DNA of 39,841 bases, taken from positions 1-39,841 of the forward strand of contig CANMKE010000040.1 in NCBI GenBank assembly GCA_947498325.1, given 5' to 3'. The notes beneath the pieces were generated by a model. The model had not been told where the DNA came from. It did no database searches and saw only the letters and a program-made list of their open reading frames with translations. The DNA is from an uncultured Persicobacter sp. (lineage in GTDB: Bacteria; Bacteroidota; Bacteroidia; Cytophagales; Cyclobacteriaceae). The translations under genes were made by a program, and so were the position numbers. Positions 14,551 through 24,230 of the stretch are shown piece after piece (positions within the stretch are counted from its first letter, which is position 1; each line of letters starts with the position of its first letter).

Positions 14551-16866
14551 TTAGCGCGATGCAACCTCAATATACTGCTGAATTTTGTGTCCGTCTTCAT
14601 CCACCAACTGTAAGAGGTGTCGCCCAGACATCGGGGCTATGGCCAACTCATGCACTCCATTGGTGGTGCCTAAAAACTGATCATCCAAATGCCAGAATAT
14701 TTTTTTTGACGGATATTGATGGACAACCTTACAGACCACCTGCTGATAATTTCCATCAAGATCTTTGGGCATCCACAAGCGCCTGTTTTTCTGCGGATAA
14801 ATAAAGGCCATCGGCTGTTGCCCATCGGGCAGGCAGGTGTTTTTCCAGGCGGGTAATTTTCGGTACAGTGCATGGGTTTGCTGATAGTACCATTCCATAA
14901 CGTGGGGCAAAACAAACCAGCTTTGGTGTTTCATTTTGTAAGTGGGATAACAAGCCGAGGAAACCCGATATTGCTCTTCTTCATCGAGGTGGACCTTCAC
15001 ATGATAAGGGCAAATTTCCGTTCTTGCTCCTGCCAGATTGACCAATTTTGTTACTGAAGGACAGTAAGGGTTGGGCTTGAATCCTGACTGGCTGCACACC
15101 CGCATTTCCGATAAATCACCATAAGGTACCTGCCAGTGGCGATCCACCTTTAGCCCACGAAAAATATCAAAAAGCACAGGCGCAGCGACAAGGCCTCCGA
15201 CAATCCCCGATCGCCCTTCCCCATTGGCATTGCCTACCCATACCCCCACCACATAATCTGCCGTAACACCAACCGCCCAGGCATCGCGCAGACCATAGCT
15301 GGTACCGGTTTTCCAGGCAATCTGCTGATGGGTGGTGAATTGTTCCCAGCCAGATTCCTCGGCAGGTCTGCGGACATTTTTCATGGCCTCGAAGGTATGA
15401 TAAATCGCTCCTGCGGTAAGTATCGCCGATTGCTGAGTGTTGGCAGGCAAAGGCAATTGCTGCTGCCTGAATATATAGGGTGCAGGGAACTGTTCTGCAG
15501 GGTACTGACTGCTGTGTCTGGAAAAATAATCCATTTTGCGCATCATGCCCGCATACATTCCCACCAAATCGAACAACTTTACTTCCGCACCACCAAGCAC
15601 CAGCGAAAGCCCATAATGTGCCGCCGGCTGCTCAAGGGTACTCATGCCCAATTGCTGTAAATCGGCATGAAATTTCCCAACACCATAGTCCTTTAGCATG
15701 TCCACCGCAGGAATGTTCAGCGATCGGCTCAGTGCCTCATCAGCCGGAACAGCACCGTCGAATGTCTTTGAATAATTTTTGGGCGTAAAATTTTTATAAT
15801 AACGCGGCACATCTGCCACCAGCGCCTGGGGCATGATTTGTCCATCAGCCAAAGCGGCTGCATATAAAAAGGGCTTCAGAATACTGCCCGTACTGCGGCG
15901 CGCCTGAATCATATCTACGTGCTCATGCGGTGCTCCCTCAATATTACCAGCATAAGCCATCACCTCATTGGTTTGCACATTCAGTACAATCGCACCAATA
16001 TTTTGTATTTCACTGCGCTTCAGTTGATCATGATGCCACCGCACCACTTCATTGATTTTAGCCTGCACATTTTTCTGCAAATGAAGATAATGCACCTGCC
16101 CTTCTCCCTGCTTGCGGCAAAGTTCCAGCAGGTGGGGAGCCAGACGTGGAAGTGCATGCGGATGCGCCGGAATCGGTTCATCCATCGCCAGCCTGCAACT
16201 CACCGAATCCATCAGGCCGTGATCTCGCAATTTGACCAGCAGCCGGTTGCGCTTCCGTAGAAGTATTGCCCGGTTTTTCCCGGTATGAATCAGCCCCGGA
16301 GCATTGGGCAATACCGCAAGCAAGGCACTTTCCGCCCACGATAACTGCTGAATATTCCGTTGAAAATAGCGCCAGCTTGCCCCTTCAATACCCACCACAT
16401 TTCCCCCATAAGGCGCGTGGGTCTGATAAAGCCGCAATATTTCCTGTTTTGAATAGCGCAACTCGAGGCGGAGACTTTGCAATATTTCCAGCAGCTTATA
16501 AGGAATGGTTCGGGGGTGGTTTGTAGCCATGCGAACCACCTGCATGCTGAGTGTACTGCCACCACTGACCACCCGACCTGCCCGAATATTCTGCAAGGTG
16601 GCACGGCCTATTGCCAATGGATTAACCCCCGGGTGAACATCAAAATATTCATCTTCATAAAGTCGCAGGGCGGTCTCATACTTGAATGATCGTCGTTCGG
16701 AAGCGGGAAAGCGCCATTGTCCATCTGCCGCAATATGGGCGCCAAGCAACAGGCTGTCACGATCATAAATCACCGTAGAATACGGCACATCAAACAAGCG
16801 TGAGGGCAGGGCGAAATAAAAGCCCAGACCCATCATCAATAATAAAATATAACGCTTCCCTTTCAT
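14551..16866 (-). CDS. pbpC: Penicillin-binding protein 1C (bifunctional GT51/transpeptidase)
   Basis: This 771-residue protein has an N-terminal membrane anchor (about residues 5-20). The GT51 glycosyltransferase domain has E71-D-E-Y-F-D-V-H78-P-G80 (EDxxFxxHxG), GGSTLSMQ and the downstream RKxxE-like region. The transpeptidase has S328-I-L-K331 (SxxK), S382-L-N384 (SxN) and K519-T-G521 (KTG). A C-terminal BiPBP_C-type beta domain (about 680-771) is diagnostic of the PBP1C subgroup. It polymerises glycan strands and cross-links peptides in the periplasm. The start lies 48 nt after the stop of the alpha-2-macroglobulin gene, reproducing the yfhM-pbpC pairing known in Proteobacteria, where a protease trap is thought to work with a cell-wall repair enzyme. 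Confidence 0.95.
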   Translation of the reverse strand: MKGKRYILLLMMGLGFYFALPSRLFDVPYSTVIYDRDSLLLGAHIAADGQWRFPASERRSFKYETALRLYEDEYFDVHPGVNPLAIGRATLQNIRAGRVVSGGSTLSMQVVRMATNHPRTIPYKLLEILQSLRLELRYSKQEILRLYQTHAPYGGNVVGIEGASWRYFQRNIQQLSWAESALLAVLPNAPGLIHTGKNRAILLRKRNRLLVKLRDHGLMDSVSCRLAMDEPIPAHPHALPRLAPHLLELCRKQGEGQVHYLHLQKNVQAKINEVVRWHHDQLKRSEIQNIGAIVLNVQTNEVMAYAGNIEGAPHEHVDMIQARRSTGSILKPFLYAAALADGQIMPQALVADVPRYYKNFTPKNYSKTFDGAVPADEALSRSLNIPAVDMLKDYGVGKFHADLQQLGMSTLEQPAAHYGLSLVLGGAEVKLFDLVGMYAGMMRKMDYFSRHSSQYPAEQFPAPYIFRQQQLPLPANTQQSAILTAGAIYHTFEAMKNVRRPAEESGWEQFTTHQQIAWKTGTSYGLRDAWAVGVTADYVVGVWVGNANGEGRSGIVGGLVAAPVLFDIFRGLKVDRHWQVPYGDLSEMRVCSQSGFKPNPYCPSVTKLVNLAGARTEICPYHVKVHLDEEEQYRVSSACYPTYKMKHQSWFVLPHVMEWYYQQTHALYRKLPAWKNTCLPDGQQPMAFIYPQKNRRLWMPKDLDGNYQQVVCKVVHQYPSKKIFWHLDDQFLGTTNGVHELAIAPMSGRHLLQLVDEDGHKIQQYIEVASR

Positions 16867-16914
16867 CCTCCTGCTCCCTTTTTAAAACTTGCAGTACCGC
16901 CTGATGGCCATCAT

Positions 16915-19900
16915 TTACAGTTCGTTTTGTGCCATTACCTTGATCCACCTGCCGGGCTTTCTGGCCGTTACCTCTCGGTCGTACATCGCTTCGCAACTCA
17001 CAGAAGGCAAATAATATTGCCCCTGATAACTGGCATTCAGCAACAGTGCAAAAGATTTTTCTTCCCCAGCCTTGAGGTCAAAATACTGATAAACCCGGTC
17101 ATCACGGATATCCAGATAATCCGGTCGGTCATATTTGGCATTGTCGGCAAAAGCATCCAGTCGGCTGTTATGGATTTCCCAGCCTGAAGGGAAAATCTGT
17201 GTAAGGGCCATGTCCTTTAACTGGCGCATTTGTGCCGTATTTTTGACATGCACCACCGCCTTGAAATCCATGCCCTGCGCAATGTTGTCCACCTCAATGG
17301 GTTGATCTTCAAGATCATAATAATTGACCCTCAGTTGCAGGTTCTTGTGCAATTCCGTAGGATCTTCCCCAAACGGGACACCGCTAACAATAACCCTTGC
17401 AAACAGCAACTGATCATCATCGGCAGCAATCAGCAACTCCTGATTTTGCTTTTCTGCGGCAAGTTCCACCTGATAGAATGCCCTTTCAGATTTTACACTG
17501 ACCGACGGTTCCTTATTGAGTGCGTACTCGAAAGTCATGCTTTTCGGCGCCCCCTCTTTAGCCACTTTACTGATCGCCAACAGCGCATAGGCCGTCGTCT
17601 GTGTGCTGTACCATTGGTCCCGGCCGAGTTGTTCCGCGACTTCCAGGATCAACGGTTTTGCCGCATCCATATCGCCAATTTCCAAAAGAGCCTCAAGTGC
17701 CATGGCCTGATTCCGCAATGCTGACCCGTAGGTGGCCTGATCATTACTGCTTTGCATTGCAGAATTTTGAGCTGCCTCATGCATCAGCGTTTTGGCTACC
17801 TCGGGTGTGCCCGTAAGTGCATAAGCCATCCCCAGTCTCATTTTTGCTTCTGAAGATAATCCACTCATGGTACGCATCCTGTTCATCGCACTCTTGTTCG
17901 GCTCCTGCGCCAATGCGAGGGTAAACAATCGGTAAGCCTGTACAAAATCATTATTTCCGTTCCCCTGCTCCCATCGGCTGGCCTTGTCGGTTTGGTACTC
18001 CAGCCATTTCGACTTAAAGGAGGAAGGTACCTCGTAGCCTTTCTTTTCCGCTTCAAGTAAAAAATGTCCGGCATAATTTGTTCCCCACTCGTTCGCCCTG
18101 AGCCCACTTCCTGGCCAGTAGGTCAACCCTCCTGAGGGCAACAAAAACGACATCAGCCGCTGAATGCCGGCCTTCACATTTTTCTCAATTTCTTTTTCCT
18201 GATCAACACTCAGCTCCACAAAATTCCCCAGCACCAACTGCGGAAATACTCCACTCGTTGTTTGCTCCACGCAACCGTGCGGATACCTGATCAGGTAATT
18301 CATCCGCTTGGTCAGGTTGATTGCCGGCAAGGAAGAAACTTCAAGCGATACCTTGTTGGTGCCCGCCATGCCATGTAATTCAAAAGGAATACGGCTGTTT
18401 CCCCCCTGTAGGGTTTGTGCAAAAACCCTGGCCATCGGCGGATTCGGGTTTCGGACTTCAACAGCTATTTCGTGCTTCGCCACAAGACCATTGCCTGATT
18501 TTGCCTCGATCATCACTTTTGACATACCCAACGCCTTGGCTACCTCCAGGTCAAAGAAAACCATTTGCTCTCCCATCTTTTTAAAATGAACCTGTTGCAG
18601 CTTCGAAGTCGTTTTCAGGGGTCCCGTTACTGACAGTTTTACATCCACTGTCCCGAGCTGATCTTCCATCCCAAAAACAGTTACAGGAAGGCGCAGTTTT
18701 TCCCCAGGGCCCAATACCCGTGGCAGGGTGGCCAATACCATTAATGGTTGCTTAACAGGCGTGGTATGTTCTGCTGTGCCATATTTGGCCTCATGCCGGG
18801 CAATAACCATTGTACGCACCGAACCAATGTACTGTGGCATACGCAACTGATGCACCTGCTCTTTCCCCGCTTCAAGGGTAAAAGGACCAAGTACCTTCAC
18901 CACGGGTACAAATCTGTTTTGATCGGCTTTGGCCTGCTTTCTATTCAGGTCACCATCCCCACCAATCGCAAGCACGGGCTCCATTTTTCCGCCGTAGGCT
19001 CCCAGCACATAATTGTACATGTCCCAGGTACGGACGCCCAAAGCTTCCTTGGCATAAAAATAGTCCCACGGTTTAGGGGTACTGAAACGAGTGAGATCAA
19101 GCAAGCCATCTTCCACAACAGCAAGGTTGTAGGTCATCGGAAGCCCATTTTTTTCCGATACCCGCACCTTGAATTCCTGCTCAGGCACCAAGGTTTCGGG
19201 CATACTGATTTCGGGCAACAACCGAGTGGCTGGATCCTCAACAAGGATGGGCGTCAGTCCATACATTCTGATGGGCAGGTCGTTTTCTGTATGCTGATGC
19301 GGCTGCACCATCGTTACATTGACATAAATATTTGGTGCCATTTCCGGGGTGAGTTCAAAAGAAAATGGGGTAAAATCCTTCTGGGTTTCTACCCAATATT
19401 CCTTCAATACCCGGCTGCCATTTTCGATACTGACCAAGGCGCGGCCACCCGCTGCCGAAGCAAAAGTTACTTCCGCTTTTTCGCCCACATTGTATTGGTC
19501 TTCTTTGGCTGAAAGGGTCATGATTTCCGCAGATCCCGTAGCGGCACCTTTAGGCTTATTGGCATAACCCGGCCAGTCCACATACATGGTTTGCCCTGCG
19601 GCATGTCCACTTTCAGGATCCATTACCCTTACCAAATACCGTCCCCATTCGGGGTAATCGATCTGAAAATCAATTTGCCCTTTTCCGTTGGTAAGCTTCA
19701 CCAAGCCTTCTTTTACAGGCGTACGGCTATGCGACGACAGGTAACGGGCAAGATTATCCTCGCCTTGCTCCCACCACCATCGCCAGTTCACTTTCAGAAT
19801 CTCATAATGCAACTGCGCCTGAGAAAATGGTTTCCCGTTATCATCCAGCCGAAGCACATCGATATGGTGTTCTTTGCCCGTCAGCAACATGCCCCGTTTG

Positions 19901-22449
19901 TCCCCCTCAGGAATGCGCAATCCTACATAATTCGCATAAGGGCTATAAGGTATAGTCAGTCGATCAATACTGAAGTCGCCACCTTCCTCAAATACACGGG
20001 TGGTAAAACTTGCACTCAACATCCCAGGTGCAACGCTGTTGGTATGCAAGCTGCCCTTAATGGCCGCCTGCCCTTTGGCATCGAGCTTTCCTTCAAAAAA
20101 GGTTACTGATTCCGATTCAAATTTCCTTGATGGATCGTCGAAGGAAAAGTCGTTAAAATTATCGAAACGGGTGGGTATAGCTTTAAGGCTGGCCATCATT
20201 TTTGTTTCCAGATGCTGAGCCGTAGCCCCATGTAACCATTTAACATTCATGGTGCCATTGATGTCTTGCTTCACGGAAGTCAGTCGATCGGTTCCAAAGT
20301 CCAGTTTAATTTTCAGTCGGTTGGGCTTAACAGTCTCTACTTTAAGGTATTTGTCAAAATGCGCACCACCTACCGTAAGAGTTGCCTTCCAGTTTCCTGT
20401 CGGTGCATTGGCATCAGTAGGCACTTTAAAGAGGTAAAAGTGGTCCCTTCGCTGTGGCTGAACAGTTCTGAAAACTTGTTGCCCCTTTGCATTATCCACC
20501 GAAAAAATCAAGGGGTGTTCAGCAGGCAATGCCTTGACTTTATCTTCAATAATGGCACTGACGAACAGTGTGTCTCCTGGTCGCCAAACCCCTCTTTCGC
20601 CATATAAAAATGCTTTCAGTCCTTTCTGAGCAGTCTCCCCAAACACATTAAACTGGCTTGTCGGTAATGCTTTTTCATGAGGAATCCGCAAATATCCTTT
20701 TTGATCCCCCTTGCTGGCAACCACCAGAAAAGGGGTCATTTTGTGATTGTTCAACCGTACAAGTCCCTCCTTGTTGGTCATGCCTTTGGTAATCTCCTGA
20801 TGCTGGAAATTGTACAAAGTAACTTCAATACCACTTTGTGGCGCCGTAGAACGCAGATCGGTAACGGCTACAACCACCTCTCCCACACTGCCGCTCTTGG
20901 CGATGATCCCGAAATTGGAAGCAAGAATATTCTTGAAAGGGAACCGACTGCTACCATAATAGGCCTCATGACATGGATTTTTTCGGTTTTTGTAATAATC
21001 CGAATAGTCATAATAATTATCCCACAGGCTTCGGGGTGCAGAGGGTCCGTCATAATAAGCCATCTCCTGATCGGTAATCTCATCGTCCTGATCGAAACTC
21101 GTCGTTTCCTCTACATCAGCACATGGCAAAATAGTATGCTTACGCGAAAATTTGAAACCCACCCGATAGATTGCCCCTGGTTCCACTTCCATATATTGCG
21201 CCAAATCTACGGAGAAGGTATTCCACTCATTCAGGTCCAGTGAACGGTTGGTGTTCAGGGGAATGGTCCGTTTTAGCACCAGTCGTCCAGCGCGTTTGAC
21301 ATTTTGGTGACCACTCAGCCCATTTTCCTGTAAAAACAGCCCCACATTGGAAGCATAAATTTTTATGACCTGAAGCTGAACAGCTTTCAGACTCACGGCC
21401 TTAAAGGGAATCACCAAACCATCAGACTGCGGAATGATATTGCCTGTACCGACAAACGCCACTTTGGGATCATTGGAGGCGAAGGAAAAATCATAAACCC
21501 GCTGCCCTTTAAGGGTAACACCTGCTTTATTTTTTATACCACCGTGTACTTTAAGTCGGATTTCGCCTTTGTGCTTATACTTAAAATAGACAATAATCTG
21601 ATGGCCGCTAATTTTAGTTTTGATACCTGTTTTATTGGCTGTAATCAATCCTTTCAAGTTTTGATCTGTTGCCAAAGGATCACTGAACGAAAGAATAATC
21701 CTATTATGGTTTGTAAATTCAGACTTCACCTCTGTAACCTCAAACTCTTTCAGGCCAAACACCTTAACCGTTTTTTCCTCCTTCTTCTGAATGTCCAAAG
21801 CCTGACCATCCACCAATATCTTTACCTCTTCCGTGGCAGCCTTCCGTTCAATGCCTTTCACTTTAAAAGTAAATTGATTCTTTACCGTGCCCTGCTGCCA
21901 TTCAATTTTCAGCGGTTCATCCTCCTGCCAACCCTTTACTGCCGTAGTTACTTTGTCTTTTTCTTCATAATCGGAAAGCACCAACGTCCCCTCAAGCACC
22001 TGAAGTTTCGGGCTCGACGGGTCCTCTGCAACAGCACCCACAGAAAGTCGGTAGTTCTGCGGAATGGTTCTAAACTGATAGGTAAAATCATCGCCACCTT
22101 CCGGGAAAATCTTGGATAATCGCACCCTGACCTCATATTGCTGATTGGAGGCCATGGCCGAAGATGGCCGAAATGCCAAGGCCGTCTGATCGACCCAATA
22201 ACACTCCCCTTTTATCGATGGGGAAATTTTCATAATGTCTGAAGCGGCTTCCGCTCCTGCCTGTGCTTCTGCCACAGGTTCCGAGAAACGAATGATCACT
22301 TCTGATTTTCGGGAAACCATACCAGAAGTAAATGCTACCACTTTGGGGTTATAAACCACCTCTTTAAGTTGTTGTGCCTCTTTCGGTGTTGATGTACACG
22401 AAAAAAACAGAAAAGACAATGCCATCAGGCTCCATAAAAAAAATCGCAT
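16915..22449 (-). CDS. Bacterial alpha-2-macroglobulin family lipoprotein
   Basis: This 1844-residue protein has a lipoprotein signal (MRFFLWSLMALSFLFFSC) with lipidated Cys18. Successive macroglobulin (MG) beta-sandwich domains include the typical YGERGVWRPGDTLFVSAI motif in the MG3/MG4 area. The thioester motif HGCVEQ is intact, with Cys1393 (codon 18271-18273), followed by the alpha/alpha-toroid thioester domain and a C-terminal receptor-binding-like domain. Known family role: an envelope-anchored protease trap that covalently binds attacking proteases after bait-region cleavage. It is somewhat longer than the E. coli protein (about 1650 residues). It is the first gene of the pair with pbpC. 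Confidence 0.95.
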   Translation of the reverse strand: MRFFLWSLMALSFLFFSCTSTPKEAQQLKEVVYNPKVVAFTSGMVSRKSEVIIRFSEPVAEAQAGAEAASDIMKISPSIKGECYWVDQTALAFRPSSAMASNQQYEVRVRLSKIFPEGGDDFTYQFRTIPQNYRLSVGAVAEDPSSPKLQVLEGTLVLSDYEEKDKVTTAVKGWQEDEPLKIEWQQGTVKNQFTFKVKGIERKAATEEVKILVDGQALDIQKKEEKTVKVFGLKEFEVTEVKSEFTNHNRIILSFSDPLATDQNLKGLITANKTGIKTKISGHQIIVYFKYKHKGEIRLKVHGGIKNKAGVTLKGQRVYDFSFASNDPKVAFVGTGNIIPQSDGLVIPFKAVSLKAVQLQVIKIYASNVGLFLQENGLSGHQNVKRAGRLVLKRTIPLNTNRSLDLNEWNTFSVDLAQYMEVEPGAIYRVGFKFSRKHTILPCADVEETTSFDQDDEITDQEMAYYDGPSAPRSLWDNYYDYSDYYKNRKNPCHEAYYGSSRFPFKNILASNFGIIAKSGSVGEVVVAVTDLRSTAPQSGIEVTLYNFQHQEITKGMTNKEGLVRLNNHKMTPFLVVASKGDQKGYLRIPHEKALPTSQFNVFGETAQKGLKAFLYGERGVWRPGDTLFVSAIIEDKVKALPAEHPLIFSVDNAKGQQVFRTVQPQRRDHFYLFKVPTDANAPTGNWKATLTVGGAHFDKYLKVETVKPNRLKIKLDFGTDRLTSVKQDINGTMNVKWLHGATAQHLETKMMASLKAIPTRFDNFNDFSFDDPSRKFESESVTFFEGKLDAKGQAAIKGSLHTNSVAPGMLSASFTTRVFEEGGDFSIDRLTIPYSPYANYVGLRIPEGDKRGMLLTGKEHHIDVLRLDDNGKPFSQAQLHYEILKVNWRWWWEQGEDNLARYLSSHSRTPVKEGLVKLTNGKGQIDFQIDYPEWGRYLVRVMDPESGHAAGQTMYVDWPGYANKPKGAATGSAEIMTLSAKEDQYNVGEKAEVTFASAAGGRALVSIENGSRVLKEYWVETQKDFTPFSFELTPEMAPNIYVNVTMVQPHQHTENDLPIRMYGLTPILVEDPATRLLPEISMPETLVPEQEFKVRVSEKNGLPMTYNLAVVEDGLLDLTRFSTPKPWDYFYAKEALGVRTWDMYNYVLGAYGGKMEPVLAIGGDGDLNRKQAKADQNRFVPVVKVLGPFTLEAGKEQVHQLRMPQYIGSVRTMVIARHEAKYGTAEHTTPVKQPLMVLATLPRVLGPGEKLRLPVTVFGMEDQLGTVDVKLSVTGPLKTTSKLQQVHFKKMGEQMVFFDLEVAKALGMSKVMIEAKSGNGLVAKHEIAVEVRNPNPPMARVFAQTLQGGNSRIPFELHGMAGTNKVSLEVSSLPAINLTKRMNYLIRYPHGCVEQTTSGVFPQLVLGNFVELSVDQEKEIEKNVKAGIQRLMSFLLPSGGLTYWPGSGLRANEWGTNYAGHFLLEAEKKGYEVPSSFKSKWLEYQTDKASRWEQGNGNNDFVQAYRLFTLALAQEPNKSAMNRMRTMSGLSSEAKMRLGMAYALTGTPEVAKTLMHEAAQNSAMQSSNDQATYGSALRNQAMALEALLEIGDMDAAKPLILEVAEQLGRDQWYSTQTTAYALLAISKVAKEGAPKSMTFEYALNKEPSVSVKSERAFYQVELAAEKQNQELLIAADDDQLLFARVIVSGVPFGEDPTELHKNLQLRVNYYDLEDQPIEVDNIAQGMDFKAVVHVKNTAQMRQLKDMALTQIFPSGWEIHNSRLDAFADNAKYDRPDYLDIRDDRVYQYFDLKAGEEKSFALLLNASYQGQYYLPSVSCEAMYDREVTARKPGRWIKVMAQNEL

Positions 22450-22600
22450 GAGTACAGGTTGATGATTGAAGTCACAATAAATAATACTAAAGTTAATTAA
22501 TTTACTTTGAATATTAATATATGTCGAATATTATATTTCCCTGAGCTCAAAGACCCGCCACCTTCCTAAGGTTTAGGCTGTTTAAAAGGAGTTCAAGGAT

Positions 22601-22631
22601 AAAAAAAACCTGTCCTTATAAAGAACAGGTT
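22601..22631 (-). terminator. Terminator of the small outer-membrane protein gene
   Basis: AACCTGT (22607-22613) pairs with ACAGGTT (22625-22631), with additional inner pairing; the A-run at 22601-22608 gives a U-tract on the minus-strand transcript, just after the stop at 22657. Confidence 0.8.
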
Positions 22632-22656
22632 AACATCTTTAGCCATTGTCTGGCAT

Positions 22657-23238
22657 TTACATATATACACCAAATGACAACTGAAAGACCCTATTTTGAA
22701 AATTGTCCTCACTGTTATCTATTTCATAAACATTCACCAGACCAAATTTATACCGTGCATCCACGAAATAATTTCCATACTGGTATCCTGCACCCAGACC
22801 GAGGGAAAAATCAAACTTTTTGGTATCATCCAAATCAAACGATATACCTGAGGATTCTCCCTCGATATTCATATCATTTTTTATCAGGTAGCCCAATTGT
22901 GGACCCGCTTGAAGAAAAAATCCCCCCTCAACATAATATTTAAACATCACTGGCAGGTTGATATAATTGAGTTTATATCGTACCTGAAAATCCTCACCGA
23001 GAAAAGAGCCTTTTTCCACTGCCCCCTGCTGATCGTAATTCAATTCCGGCTGAATAAAAATTTTATCGGTTAGGGGTAATTTTCCAACGACTCCAGCACT
23101 GATGCCAAAACGCGCCTCCGCATTTAGATCAGTAACATTGGCAACATTCAAACCTGTTCGAAATCCCACTTGAATTCCCTGCGCTTGAAGCTGTAAAGAA
23201 CATATAAAAAAAGTAAAAAATAATGCTAATAATCTCAT
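22657..23238 (-). CDS. Outer-membrane beta-barrel protein (PorT-like family)
   Basis: From ATG 23238 the protein is 193 residues with signal peptide MRLLALFFTFFICSLQLQAQ. The mature part is alternating amphipathic strands with conserved features of the Bacteroidota small barrel family (GFRTGLNVANVT, PLTDKIFIQPELNYDQQG, LNYINLPVMFKYYV, GPQLGYLI, GLGAGYQYGNYFVDARYKFG) and a C-terminal strand ending SFGVYM. A longer in-frame ATG at 23361 is rejected because the promoter (23268-23297) lies inside that extension and would place transcription start downstream of it. Such proteins are outer-membrane barrels of unknown cargo; PorT-type members assist type IX secretion, but this specific role is not shown here. 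Confidence 0.88.
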   Translation of the reverse strand: MRLLALFFTFFICSLQLQAQGIQVGFRTGLNVANVTDLNAEARFGISAGVVGKLPLTDKIFIQPELNYDQQGAVEKGSFLGEDFQVRYKLNYINLPVMFKYYVEGGFFLQAGPQLGYLIKNDMNIEGESSGISFDLDDTKKFDFSLGLGAGYQYGNYFVDARYKFGLVNVYEIDNSEDNFQNRVFQLSFGVYM

Positions 23239-23267
23239 AAATATAGGTTTTTTGTTGTTGATTGATA

Positions 23268-23297
23268 CAAATTTACATCCGTTGCATTTAAAACAAA
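23268..23297 (-). promoter_or_regulatory. Strong consensus promoter of the beta-barrel gene
   Basis: On the minus strand TTTG (23294-23297), 18-nt spacer, TAAATTTG (23268-23275): an exact -7 match and near-optimal spacing for the Bacteroidota consensus. The expected leader is about 25 nt to ATG 23238, which decides the start of that gene. Confidence 0.7.
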
Positions 23298-23534
23298 AAA
23301 ATATCCGATCACTCCTGTCAATACCTACATCAATAGAATCCATCGATACCGATAGCCTCATTTAATATTTATAAGGAATAGAAACTTGAAAGGGTGGTTT
23401 ATTTGTCTTGATGCAACCGTGTTTCACGCAAGGTTCATACCGCCAGATACATTATTTTTAACATGCGTCATCAACACCACTGATCGTTATGGCAAATTGA
23501 TCATAGATCACCTATCAGAGATTTGTACAAGCAT

Positions 23535-23795
23535 TTACTTTTTCTGATCCCGCAACATTTTAAGGTATAGGCCTTCTACCCTCTCCCGCGCCCATGGCGT
23601 TTTCCTTAAAAAACTCAAACTTGACTTTACGGAAGGATTAAAATTAAAGCACCGAATATTGATGCGCTCCCCCAATTCATCCCAACCATACCAAGCCACC
23701 AGGCCTTCAACCATATCCGCCAATTTCACCCCATGCAGAGGATTATTCACCTGTTCATTATTTTCCGCCATTGCTTTTTTTTCAAAGGTAGTCAT
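23535..23795 (-). CDS. VF530-family (DUF2132) small DNA-binding-like protein
   Basis: This 86-residue cytosolic protein carries the family signature: [52 protein letters not shown]. That is the conserved core of VF530/DUF2132 proteins, a small helical fold for which DNA binding has been suggested. Translation could start at residue 1 or at Met9 (MAENNEQ); both precede the conserved core. The gene stands alone on the minus strand. Family assignment is firm; cellular role is unknown. Confidence 0.92.
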   Translation of the reverse strand: MTTFEKKAMAENNEQVNNPLHGVKLADMVEGLVAWYGWDELGERINIRCFNFNPSVKSSLSFLRKTPWARERVEGLYLKMLRDQKK

Positions 23796-24230
23796 AATTG
23801 TGCGTTTTCATCGAACCCAAAAAAGACAATTCCTCCATTTTCGACGAATGAGAATGTTCTCAGAAGCGTCAATTGGGAAATCGCTCAAACAGGTCTGCCA
23901 AAGCAACTGTTAAAAAATCTTGGCATCTTGCTGTAGATCGCAGGAAGTATTATTCGATTGCCCCACTACAAAGCATTAAATATTTATGCTAATAAATAAC
24001 AAGGTAATCCTTCAGTAGCTATATAATATTTGTTAAATAATAAGCATCATTATTGTTCACTCAGTAGAAGGGAATCGTAAATATTCTGTATTCACACTTC
24101 AAGCACCCCAATTCCATGACATTTATTATTTTGCTTTATGACTTTTATCACTTTGGCGTATATTTTATTATTTTTATTTAGAATCAATAAGAATAATTAT
24201 TTCATTTGTGCTATCATTTAATCCAGCATC
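23796..24230 (+). promoter_or_regulatory. Leader region of the TonB-dependent receptor gene
   Basis: This 435-nt AT-rich divergent region contains no gene. A weak promoter candidate is TTTG (24152-24155), N19, TATTTAGA (24175-24182), leaving about 45 nt to the ATG. AATAATTATT (24192-24201) is a small palindrome. No cobalamin or other riboswitch core was recognised, so regulation by ligand cannot be claimed. Confidence 0.3.

Noticed and set aside
22657-23361. Longer version of the beta-barrel protein starting at 23361
   Set aside because: The extension precedes a perfect signal peptide and contains the consensus promoter at 23268-23297; the start at 23238 is preferred.
23796-24230. Riboswitch or Fur-type operator upstream of the TonB receptor
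   Set aside because: No cobalamin riboswitch core or convincing Fur palindrome; only an AT-rich short palindrome.
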